A stretch of 64,000 nt of DNA from Schistosoma mansoni (Eukaryota > Platyhelminthes > Trematoda > Strigeidida > Schistosomatidae): assembly GCF_000237925.1 (NCBI RefSeq), contig NC_031500.1, positions 14,657,753 to 14,721,752 of the forward strand, read 5' to 3'. The translations under genes and the position numbers were made by a program. The notes under the pieces are model-generated. The model made no database searches. It had not been told where the DNA came from and worked only from the letters and a program-made list of their open reading frames with translations. Shown here piece after piece: positions 1-11,400 of the stretch. The first letter of the stretch is position 1, and the number at the start of each line of letters is the position of its first letter.

Positions 1-1345
1 AGAATTTTTATCGTGGTACTCGAGTACCATGTCTTTTTGTTGCTGCCAAATCTGACCAATCACATGTCATACAAAATTATCAAATTGATCCTAGTGAAAT
101 GATAACTAAATACCATTTACCGCCAATTGAATCATTTTCTAGTGTTTATTTATTACCAAAACGTAAACATTACTTGCCATTAAATAATTCATTCAGTGAT
201 TTATCTAATGCTGCTACCGCTACTACTACTACTAGTAATGGTAATGGACTTGATGATACTAATACTACTACACTGTCGACAAGAAGACGTGCAGGTTCAG
301 CCGATCCTATTTCTAGATCTTCACTCACTAGTAATACATTAACAAATAATTTGAACCAGCCACTACTTAATTCACATGACTCAGCGTCGTTAGAAAATTC
401 ATTGAATGATATTTGTGATAATTCATATTCGGTTACGAATGGATCACGTAGTAGACATCATTCACGTTCTGATTTATATAATAATACTAATCGTAATTTA
501 AAAAGTCAAAGTGAACCAGATTTTCGTTCTGTATACATATTGTTGTGTACAATGGCAAATTATCCGTAAGTTCATTAGTTTAGTAGATAAAAATGTGTAG
601 TATATGTTTCTTGATGTTATTGTACCAATATTACATGATACAAAATAGACGTTTAATGCTATTCGCAATTCCTTGTGTTCATAAAATACTGACCAAGAAA
701 TTCGTGTCTCCTGACATGGCCCAGATCAACCATCAATGAATTCATTAACTGATAGCAAGTCTTGGTCTGTTTGCCTTTAAGTTTTTTCTAATCTCTTACG
801 TTAACTATCATCACTCACAAAGCCAAATGCTGGTCAGGGGTACATAATTCGTTGTGACTACCTCAGTCAATAAACATTCACATTTGCGTCAACCGTTTCG
901 TCCTATTTATCTAGCACATGATACTAAACCTTAGAATTTCGTTGGAGTATGTTTCACATGTCTAACCTCCGTCTACTCCGACGTGTAATGATAGCTAATA
1001 TAGGATAAAGTCAAAAGTTTGCATGCGACTGAATTGAAAACAATGAATCAGCACGTGAGTTTGCTGAATCATTGGCTAACTTTAGCATTTACCAGTACTG
1101 TAAGACGTAGTATTGTCTATGCAAGTGTGGTTCTTAAATTTACATGAAGTAACGTTTTTAATACAATAAATGTACATGCTTTATTGCATCGATGCTTATT
1201 TTTTTATTGGAAAATGTCTACTTTCAGGCATTACCGTGGATTCGAACTAGCCCAAACGGATCATACGTGGAAATGGACATTAGCAGCGACTGTCTTAGCA
1301 GGATTTGGATTTTTCGCATTTCAAATGGCAAAAACCCACTTGTAG
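1..1345 (+). CDS. RHOT1: Mitochondrial Rho GTPase (Miro), last two exons, 5' end outside window
   Basis: Miro is an outer-mitochondrial-membrane GTPase that links mitochondria to microtubule motors. The exon 1-565 reads in frame from base 3: it begins NFYRGTRVPCLFVAAKSD, which carries the G4-like AKSD of the C-terminal GTPase domain, followed by a region ending KYHLPPIESF as in animal Miro. It then has about 110 residues of Ser/Thr/Asn-rich sequence not found in typical Miro, and resumes with SVYILLCTMANYP. The donor GTAAGT is at 566. The last exon is 1228-1345 (acceptor TTTCAG), completes the split Pro codon and gives HYRGFELAQTD, then a hydrophobic tail anchor (TLAATVLAGFGFFAFQMA) and stop TAG at 1343-1345. 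The tail-anchor position, the HLPP motif and the MANYP/MAMYP match make the family assignment firm. Orthology to RHOT1 rather than RHOT2 is not meaningful in a flatworm; the symbol is the generic one. Intron 566-1227 shows no feature I recognise. Confidence 0.9.
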
Positions 1346-1902
1346 TATATACATATTCACACACATTTCTTTCCCCTGTATATTATTATCATCTTCGAAG
1401 TGGTCGCAGCCATTTGTCTGCACTCTTTTCCACACTTTATGGTAAAGATTCTTTTCAAGATTGTTACATATTTAGACAAACAAATTCCAGGAAGATTGTT
1501 GTTCACAGTAATTTTATTAACTATCGTCACTTATGAATCACAATCCTTGAAGTATATAAATATACATAACCCGATAGTCATCGGGGTTTTTTAAAATATT
1601 CTGCTTATTTCTTTTTTGATTTAGCTGCATTAATTAGTAGTAAAAAAGGATTTGAAATTCCTGTCGGATCTGTAGTCTGGAGTTACTTTCTTACAATCTT
1701 ATGAATTTCCACCGTCAAAATTAGCAACCTGTCCGGTTCGTCTATCGATGGAGGGATTTGTTATTTCAGCCATTTTTTGTGACCTGGTATGTATGACATC
1801 CCTTGTTATCTGTTATCTTCGCCTAGTCTTCATAGTGCTTATCTAATAACATAAAGTCATATCAAAGGGACTGCTAGTCTCCAGTACTCTTCATTGACTA
1901 TT

Positions 1903-1908
1903 AATAAA
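1903..1908 (+). promoter_or_regulatory. Possible poly(A) signal for Miro
   Basis: AATAAA, followed by another ATAAA, lies about 560 bases after the Miro stop. It is the first canonical signal I found downstream. The distance and the AT-rich composition make it only a candidate. Confidence 0.25.
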
Positions 1909-3969
1909 GAATAAATGCAAATGACTATTGCAAACTGAATAAGGAGAATCCAGAATTACGTTCATACTGACTCAACTTATTTAATTGGTGCCAAACGGTA
2001 CGGTCACGTCCGTCATAGTATAATGTTTGATGAAGTAGGTACTACACAAAGCACCTTAACTAATGTTCAGAAAGTGTATCTACACGAGAACGATCATTAG
2101 TAAATATGTATAGCTTAGTGTGTATATACTCTACTCGTTACATTGCTTACGCATATACATTACCATCTATGAAACCAGCCAGTTGTGCTCACCATATGAC
2201 CTGGAAAAATGAGCATTATTCATACTATATAAACACAACCATAAATAGCCGTATTAGTAATAATAGTGGAAAAGAACACTGGAGGTATGGTTCGTGACGA
2301 TGAGATGAAAAGTATGTATTAACATGTATCATTTTTATCGGCCCAATGAGATACTAATTTGTTGAATTTGCTGTATAGTATTAAAATACAATGTGCACTA
2401 AGACAAGTGATCTTCAAACAACATCCCTAACTAGTGTATTTTTGAATGATGCTTAATTAGCTAGCTTCACAAAGAGCTGATATCTATGGTTGCTTTAGAA
2501 ATGCTGTCCGGTTAATGTGAATTCTCGCTACACACTGACGAAAGGTTCTCCATGGAAATGGTTCAAAGACACGATCTGTGAAGCTGGACATACAATAGAT
2601 TAGAAGACTTACAGTAAACATTGAACACTTGGAGTAGGTCAGGAAAGATGAACGATCAATCGTGACTGCATTGCTCGGACATGCAGCCACAGTCACTCCA
2701 TGTAGCTTCTCGGCATTTATATAAAACGACGAGTCAGTATACACAATGGTAAGACTTCGACGTAAGAGCTTATAGATTGGGTAATCACATCATGGCAAGT
2801 CCACTATATTGGGTAGGATTTATTATTCTAGTTCACTTGTACAGGCTTACCCAAACCTCATATGCTCCGCAAATGACACGTTTATAAACCTAAAACAAGA
2901 CAGCCAGTTGAAGCAGTAGATGCAAAGTAAATAAAATATTACTGAAAAAAATACTTATTAAGTCCTTAAATATTTTCACCTAAAATATGTCTTTTTTAAC
3001 GCGTTACGTGAAGATACCTTTAAAAAATCATTTCGCTTTCACTTTGAGTCTGTTATAAGGTTTACGAAAACACAGTAACATCTGATGTCAGGACCAGTAC
3101 AGAATAAAAAAGTAACGTATCTTACCATTTTCTGACCTTGACTCATCCTTATATTCAGTACTGACCGAAATGTCAATACAAAGCAGTATGAATCAAAATA
3201 CTGATGGGAAATCTTTGTTGACATAAATCCTCCCTAAGTGAATTGACTAGATGGATTCATAGTCCAAAAATTTCAAAAACTGGAGCAAAAGTATTAGGTT
3301 TACCTCAAAACTACTATATATGTCCATAGCTTATAATTAACCTTATGATATATGACCCGGCTACGATTATGTGTCAAATAAATGTCAGTACGACAGGTGG
3401 GATAAGAAACAGACTTATCTGAAGAGCATTTATTACTCTTTATTTCCTTGTGGGGACAGTTTAACAACACTGTGTCCTAGAAAATCATTCATCAGTTTTA
3501 ACAGTTTTTGCAAAAGATGACTAATGAATGAACGTTATAGGGTTTGTCAACGATTGTTAACGTCAAGGATGACCCATCGTGGATTGACTAGTTGCACATC
3601 ATGAACTGACCCGTGTGACAGTAATGGCACTCTGTTTCTTCAAATTATTCTTAAAATACACTTCCTCCATACAATCATGTTTTTCCCATACGATCATCAA
3701 AATAGCCCCAGGACCATGAGGTGTGACGTTGAAGTGAGTTAGGAAGCCACGTCATTCTCGCTCAACTGACTAAATCACCATCTTCGACACAGATAACCTA
3801 CGTCGGTGGTCTACATTTCCACTCGGTGAACTGAAAACTTTGCATAAGACCCACACTGTTCACATGGTAACACTATCGAATAACTCAAGGCATGCCTGTG
3901 TCTCCCTTCTAATTAAAATTTGTGTGATTAGAGGTGACATTAAGGTTACAGTTTGTTAGATAATCTTCC

Positions 3970-4215
3970 TTACAACTTTAAGTAAGCTGAAAAACCTCGG
4001 GAGACTAGCGACTTGCTGAGTCTGTTGTCCGCAGTTGCTGTTAGATCTGTGCACGCATCGTGGGACGAACCTTCGCAGTTGTCGCACTGCATGCCAGATG
4101 TAACAGCAAAACAGCATCCAGTTCGTTTGCATGAATTTTTCATGACTATATCGATACAAACTGTCTTATAAATACAAGCAGAGAGCCTAAGACTGTCAAA
4201 AGAAATACAGTACAC
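3970..4215 (-). pseudogene. PHD-finger-like Cys/His fragment, possible LINE ORF1 remnant
   Basis: The minus-strand open frame of 81 codons includes GMQCDNCEGSSHDACTDL, resembling the second half of a PHD finger (C-x2-C ... H-x2-C). PHD fingers occur in ORF1 of some CR1-group LINEs and in chromatin proteins. No flanking domain or splice context supports a host gene, so a decayed retroelement is the likelier source. Chance resemblance is possible. Confidence 0.2.
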
Positions 4216-5445
4216 TAAAATTGGAGAAAATGGATAAAAATGAGTTACTAGAATCTGAAACTAGCCTTTACGTAAAAAACTGAAAAAAACTCGACTAGTT
4301 AGCGGAGACAAAAACACAGTTAACTACTAAGTTGGATGAAACGCAAAGAAAGTAATCTACTGAACGTATAGCTCAGAATAGAATTTTTAGATCAGAAATA
4401 GTACTTTTGCTGCGTAAGAATACAGTAAAAGTTTGAGAAATGCAAATCACGTTAGGACTAATTTTCTTCTTCGAACTTGGAATGTTATAGTTTTGCGATT
4501 CCCTTACACACTTCAATAAATATTTCATTAGGTCAGTGGTGGCGAGATCTGAGGGATGTAATTGAATAAATCTAAGAAGACTCACAAACTAAGGCGGAAA
4601 ATTCGCTTCGAAGGTTACGTCGTGGCCTTGACGCGTAACCTTGACGGAATGACTGTCGATCAGGTTGTAATTATGTCATATCTCTTAATGTCCTAAGTAT
4701 TTATCCTCATTTTATCAAATCTGTTATCAGCCTTTCAACTACTGTTTTGATCACTTCACTGACTTATTTTTGGTGGTTACAATTGTCCCACCAAATACCT
4801 AAAAAATTTCGGCCTGGATAAGAAACGATCGTACTTTCTTAGTTAATATACCAGTTGTGAGCAAAGCAGAATCATCAGTTTATCTTCAGTATATCCTAAA
4901 TATGGTAGTATTCAATTTACTCAACACCATACGTTAGTTTTTCATACACTTCTGAATGCACAAATATGATTTATGGATGAACCAATCAGGCAAAGGATAA
5001 CAGGTCTTGGTTTTGCGCGCGAAATTAATGTATTAATTTAGCAAAATACCGCTTTGGCATTATAGATGATGTCATTTCGTGGTGAAAAACCTGAATTTTG
5101 TTCCTGACCCTAACTGTCAACTGTAAATCATAATTCTAATTCCTCATACAGGTTTATAATCTTCATTTGGTCCTAGTTATTAGGTGAACACTTTTAAGTC
5201 AATTTAGGGTCGTTTGACCCAGTGAAGCCTATCATAATCTTGAATCATATCGTATCTCCTTGTTTCTCTGGTAACGGGTACTAGTACTTACTGAGTAACA
5301 TTAGTAAAACTGTTTTCTAGTCCTTAGTGTACTTCATATGTATCTTAACGGGAGATGATAATAGAATACAACCTTTTTGCCGTAATATAAATTGTTTGTC
5401 TTGTCCTTGAAGTCTTCCCCTATGTATAGTGAGCTTTTAATTATT

Positions 5446-5460
5446 CGCGAATAATTTCAG
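5446..5460 (+). promoter_or_regulatory. Splice acceptor before first DUS2 coding exon, candidate spliced-leader trans-splice site
   Basis: The sequence CGCGAATAATTTCAG ends at 5460. Directly after it the DUS2 frame opens at codon phase 0 (AGC CGC CCT). In frame upstream there is a TAA at 5452-5454 and no ATG, so translation must enter through a splice. Flatworm spliced leaders of schistosomes end in AUG, which would join in frame here. A cis-spliced upstream exon not recognised here is the alternative. Confidence 0.4.
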
Positions 5461-8400
5461 AGCCGCCCTACTTTTGATGCAACAGGCAAGACCTTTTTGG
5501 CACCTATGGTACGTGTTTCGACACATCCTATGCGTCTTCTCTGTCTGGAATATGGTGCAGATTATGTGATTTCTGAAGTATGTTGGATTGTATCGTATGA
5601 ATTCGCTGATCAATATTATTAAGGACCGTTTATTTGTTATTAAAGCATCATTGTAGTTTATTGTTTCAGAGGTTTTCTAGTTATTATGTTTGAGTTCGAA
5701 TCCATCTACACAGTTGGATATGTGGTTTTAATTATAAAGTCTGAAAAATATTTTTGTGCTTCCAGGTTTATTTTATTTAAACACAAATATTGGTACAAGG
5801 AAGCACCAGATACATATGCGCCGCACAAATCTCATTCGATTTGTGTGAGGGCTGTGGTACTGCCCAGGTGTCCAGACTAAAGCAGGTGGTTTTCTTAGGG
5901 GGTCACACCCCGAGCCTTTGACCTGAAGGTCTAGTCCACAAGACAGTGGAGCATCGTGAGGAGATGCAGTCCCATGGTAGCCGGTGACCAACGATTGATT
6001 CGTACGCCATTTGTTCCTTCAGTATACTGGAGCCCATGCGCACCATTAGTTTGGAATGAGGGTTTTCCAACCCCCTTAGGTGGACACTCTACATCCACCA
6101 ACCCTGTTAGAGCGCTGGACATTCGCTTTTCGTCCTCTCAATTTCGTAAACAACAGTAATGCCACGAGAAGGCAGTGAGTAGGACTTGTGTTGCAGATGC
6201 TATATATTCGCGTGGCCATATGAGAGCATTTGGAGAGGGAGAGCAGACTCTCCCCACTCTCGGCTGTACTAGGGCATTTGGTGGTCTAGTTTCAATTGAC
6301 TCATGATCTGAACTATTAAAATCACTACAATATCCACGAAAACCCCTTCTGATAATACTGAATATACGTTCACTAGTGACTGGCTTCAAGAGGTATTTCC
6401 TGGAGTTCTAGTGAGAAGCAGTGACCATTGGAGTTCAATCAGGTCTGTTGTGAGATAGTAATGCACTGAAGACAATGGTGGATGTGTCGCTCAATTTCGT
6501 GGATCGGTTGAAGTTAGACATTAACACCGTTGGATGCCGGCCGGCTCAGTGGTTTAGAGGTTAAGACTGATAGATTCTGGGTTGGAATCTCGCGAGGCGG
6601 GATCGTGGATGCGTACTGCCAAGGAGGAGTCCCACAATAGGAGGAAACGGCCGTTAATTGCTTCCAAGTTTTCCATGGTAGTCTAGCTTCAATTGACTCA
6701 TGATCCCAACTATTAAAATATTTTTTTATGAAATAATAAAGCCATTTATTTTACCTTTTTATTGTTGTGGAGCATGTAGTTGTGATCCGAGTCTCACAGA
6801 CTATTTAGTTTTTTTTATAACTCCAACACGATAAATTGCGTTTCTTTACCACAGGTATACATTTTCGCTAACGATAGCTTATTCGAATTGTTTTCTAAAA
6901 GTAATCAAACCAGTACTGTAACTTCCGATGCATATTGAGTTTTTATTCAAGATGTTTGGTACATGAAAGTTTATTGGCTGGATTTAAACTTCTTATGGTA
7001 GTCGACTTGCCCTAGATGCCTTGAGCGATCGAATTCAAATTGTAATATGATGTAGAAACAAGATAAGTTATTTATAAAAGTACATTGTCATATATGATGT
7101 TCTCAAAAGTGTGGTACCCAATAGAGTAAATAATAGTCTACAATCCTAACTTAGTTACTTTCAGCACTTCATAATTCTCGCTAGTTAAGGAATTTCTCTG
7201 CAGTTGTAGCCTTAGTTTACCAGTTTGAAACCTGAACTGCCTTCCTGATTTTCAAGCTGGACGATGTCATCTATTACTCCATAAGTTTATCAAATTGTAG
7301 TATATTCCCTCGGGCAAGTGACCCATCAATTCCATTGAAATGTATTGAGTTTATTAATAAAGTTTTATGTATGACTCCAACACTTCACGTTTTTAGGAAT
7401 TGATCGACCAACGAATTATCCGCTCTTCAAGGGTAGTAAATGGTAAGCATCAATCTGATGATTTCTTTGATGAGTTCTCTATGTTTTCATTAGCTGAATT
7501 GAATACCATTGATTTCGTTTTACCCGATGGTTCTGTGACATTTCGTACATCAATGGAAGAGAAAAACCGCGTTATTGTCCAATTAGTATGTCATTCGTTA
7601 TGCTTGTCATATAGTGTCAATTATAATCATTTTCAGGGAACTCCAGAGCCTGGGACAGCATTGCAAGCAGCCAAAATGCTGTAAGTTTTTCTCCGTTCCA
7701 CTTAATCTCAGCCAAACAGAGAAAATGATGTTATGGGTATTGATGTGAATATGGGTTGTCCTAAAGCATATTCTATAAAGGTGAGTTTATATATATATTA
7801 CTTACGCCTGTTACCCCCAATGGAGCATAGGCTGCCGACCAGCATTCTCCAACCCACTCTGTCCTGGGCCTTCCTTTCTAGTTCCATCCAGTTGTTGTTC
7901 ATTCTTCTCATATCTGTTTCCATTTATCGGCGTAATGTGTTCTTTGGTCTTCCTCTTCTCATTTGGCCTTCAGGATTCCATGTGAGGGCTCCTGTAACAG
8001 GTTTTATCCTATGCATCCCATAACATATACATAGGTGGATATTCACCGCTCCTATTGAAACGTATTTAGTATAACGTATATAGTAGAACTGTCTTGATAT
8101 TCGTATTGAAAATTGTGATCTTGGTGTTAGTTGACAATTGTTTTGAGTTCCAGATGTTCTTCAGTTGTAAATATGCTGCTCTTGCTTTATCGATCCGCGT
8201 CTTCACATCTGCATCAGATCCACCACGTTCATCAATGATGCTGCTCAGATATGTAAAAGTTTGCACATCTTCCAGAGCTTCTCCGTCAAGTGTCATTCGA
8301 TTAATGCATGTTGTGTTGTATCGAAGAATCTTGCTTTTCCCTTCGTTTATATTGAGACCTACTGCTGCTGAGGCTGCTGCTACACTGGTCGTCTTCTCCT

Positions 8401-11400
8401 GCATTTGTTGTTGCATGTATGATAGAATAGCTAGATCATCTGCGAAGTCTAAATCGTCCAGCTGCATCGTAGCTGTCCATTTTATCCCGTGCTTCTCTCC
8501 AGATAACTCCGCCTGTAGCTCTTCTAGAGTTACTGCCGGTCCCAAGCCCGGGTAAAGGAGGAGGGTTGGGCATGGGGTTAGCGACCCCATCCCGTAGAAA
8601 AGCTAACTCGCTAAAAAAACTAACCAGAAAAAATAATTCAAGCCATTTAAACTCTGCCCTGGGAGTTGAAGGAATAATTATGACGTCTCATGATGAAAGC
8701 CGAAATTCTTCGGAAGTCACGAGACCGATGCACCTTCTAACAACCAGAGCAACACTCTTTATAGGTACATGGAACGTCCGGACAATGTGGGAGACAGGAA
8801 AGACCAGCCAAATAGCAATGGAAATGAGGAGATACAACTTAGCAGTACTCGGAACCAGCGAAACCCATTGGACACAAACTGGACAACAAAGTCTAGGTAC
8901 AGGAGAGATGCTGCTGTACTCTGGTCACGAAGGGGAAAATGCTCTACACACTCAGGGAGTTGCTCTAATGCTGTCCAAAGAAGCACGAAATGCAATTGTA
9001 GGATGGGAATCTCATGGGCCCAGGACAATCAAAGCATCATTCAGAACAAAAAAGAAAGGGATCACAATGAACGTTATCCAATGTTATGCACCCACCAATG
9101 ATAGCAACGATGATGATAAAGATCAGTTCTATGAAAGGCTGCAATCAATTATAGAGAAGTGCTCACGAAAGGACCTCACCATCCTGATGGGAGATCTAAA
9201 TGCTAAAATTGGAGTGGACAACATAGGACATGAAGGTGTAATTGGACGACATGGATTAGAAGAGAGAAATGATAATGGGGAGAGACTTGCAAACCTATGT
9301 GCATTCAACAAATTGGTTATAGGCGGCACAACATTCCCACACAAATGCATACACAAAGCTACATGGATCTCACCGGACCACACCACAGAGAACCAGATTG
9401 ATCACATCTGTATCAACAAAAAATTCCGAAGATCAATGGAAGATGTGAGAACCCGGAGAGGAGCTGACATAGCTTCAGATCACCACCTGGTTGTGGCCAA
9501 GATGAGACTAAAGCTAAATAAAGACTGGACAACTGGACAAACAGCACTACAAAGGTTCAATACAGCCTTCCTTCGAGATACTGACAAGCTCCATGAATTC
9601 AAGATAACTCTCAACAACAGGTTCCAAGCTCTACAGGATCTACTGAATGAACAAGAAACTACTTTGGAGGACAACTGGAAAGGGATAAAAGAAGCCCTAA
9701 CTTCAACGTGTCAGGAGGTTCTTGGTCCTAAGAAGCATTATCACAAGGAATGGATCTCTATGGGAACCCTGGACAAAATTGAAGAAAGGAAGAACAAGAA
9801 ACTAGCAATTAACAACAGCCGAACACGAGCAGAGAAAGTCACAGTACAAGCAGACTACGCAGAAGCAAACAGGGAAGTGAAGAAAAGCATTAAAGCCGAC
9901 AAGCAGAAATACATGGGAGAACTAGCAACGGCGGCGGAAAAAGCTGCAAGAGAAGGGAATATGAAACAACTATATGATACAACGAAGAAATTGGCAGGGA
10001 GATATAGCAAACCAGAGAGACCAGTCAAGGACAAAGAAGGAAAGACAATCACTGAGATTCAAGAACAGAGGAAAAGATGGGCAGAATACTTCGAGGAACT
10101 GCTGAATAGAACAGCCCCTTTGAACCCACCGAACATCGAAGCAGCACACACTGACCTTCCTATAGATGTCACTCCACCAACGATCGAAGAAGTCAAGATG
10201 GCCATCAGACAAATCAAAAGTGGGAAGGCGGCAGGACCTGACAATATACCAGCAGAAGCACTGAAGTCAGACATTGAAATAACTGCAAATATGCTTCACC
10301 TTCTATTCAAGAAGATTTGGGAAGAGGAGCAAGTGCCAATGGACTGGAAAGAAGGATATCTCATCAAGATACCAAAGAAAGGAGATCTGAGCCAATGTGA
10401 GAACTACAGAGGCATGAGTTTGTTATCAGTACCAGGAAAAGTTTTCAACAGAGTGCTGCTGAATCGGATGAAAGACGCAGTAGACGCCGAACTTAGGGAT
10501 CATCAGGCTGGATTCCGTAAGGATCGGTCGTGCAGAGACCAGGTTGCGACACTACGGATCATCGTTGAACAATCAGTTGAGTGGAACTCATCACTATACA
10601 TCAACTTCATTGACTATGAGAAGGCGTTTGGCAGCGTGGATAGGAGAACATTATGGAAACTTCTTCGACACTATGGAGTTCCTGAAAAGATTGTCAACAT
10701 TATCCAAAACTCATACGATGGACTACAGTGCAAAGTCATGCATGGAGGACAGCTGACAGATGCATTTCCAGTAAGGACCGGAGTCAGACAAGGCTGTCTA
10801 CTCTCCCCATTCCTCTTCCTTCTAGTGATTGACTGGATTATGAAGAATTCGACATCTGATGGGAAATACGGGATACAATGGACATCTCAGAATCAATTAG
10901 ATGATTTGGACTTCGCAGATGACCTAGCCCTCCTCTCTCATACACATGAACAAATGCAGATGAAGACCGCAAATGTAGCAGCAGCCTCCACATTCACAAA
11001 GGAAAAAGCAAGATTCTCAAATGCAACACGGAGAACACCAATCCAATCACACTTGATGGCGAAACTCTGGAAGAGGTGGAAACATTCAAGTACCTGGGGA
11101 GCATCGTTGATAAACAAGGAGGATCGGATGCAGATGTAAAGGCGAGGATTGGCAAAGCAAGGGCAGCATTTCTACAATTGAAGAACATATGGAACTCAAA
11201 ACAACTCTCAACCAATTTCAAGGTCAGAATCTTTAATACGAACGTCAAGACAGTCAGTCGTACTGTATGGAGCTGAAACGTGGAGAACTACTACGGCCAT
11301 CATCAGGAAGGTACAAGTATTTATAAACAGTTGTCTACGCAAAATACTCAACATCCATTAGCCGGATACTATCAGCAACAGCGTTTTATGGGAGAGGACA

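Larger units (their letters stand above)
1346..5460. other. Miro-DUS2 interval without recognisable gene
   Basis: About 4.1 kb between the Miro stop and the first DUS2 exon. I see no conserved coding exon and no member of the repeat families found elsewhere in the window. Short open frames here lack recognisable motifs, except a PHD-like remnant near 3970-4215. The stretch presumably contains the Miro 3' UTR and any DUS2 promoter or non-coding first exon. Confidence 0.5.

Noticed and set aside
1192-1536. 114-codon plus-strand frame over the Miro tail exon
   Set aside because: It is a different frame from the spliced Miro exon 1228-1345, which gives the conserved tail anchor; the longer frame has no recognisable motif.
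5956-6159. Short frames on both strands between 5773 and 6389 as genes
   Set aside because: They lie wholly in a family E copy and recur in broken form in the other copies.
8094-8555. 153-codon plus-strand frame
   Set aside because: It is the antisense of RTE reverse-transcriptase sequence on the minus strand.
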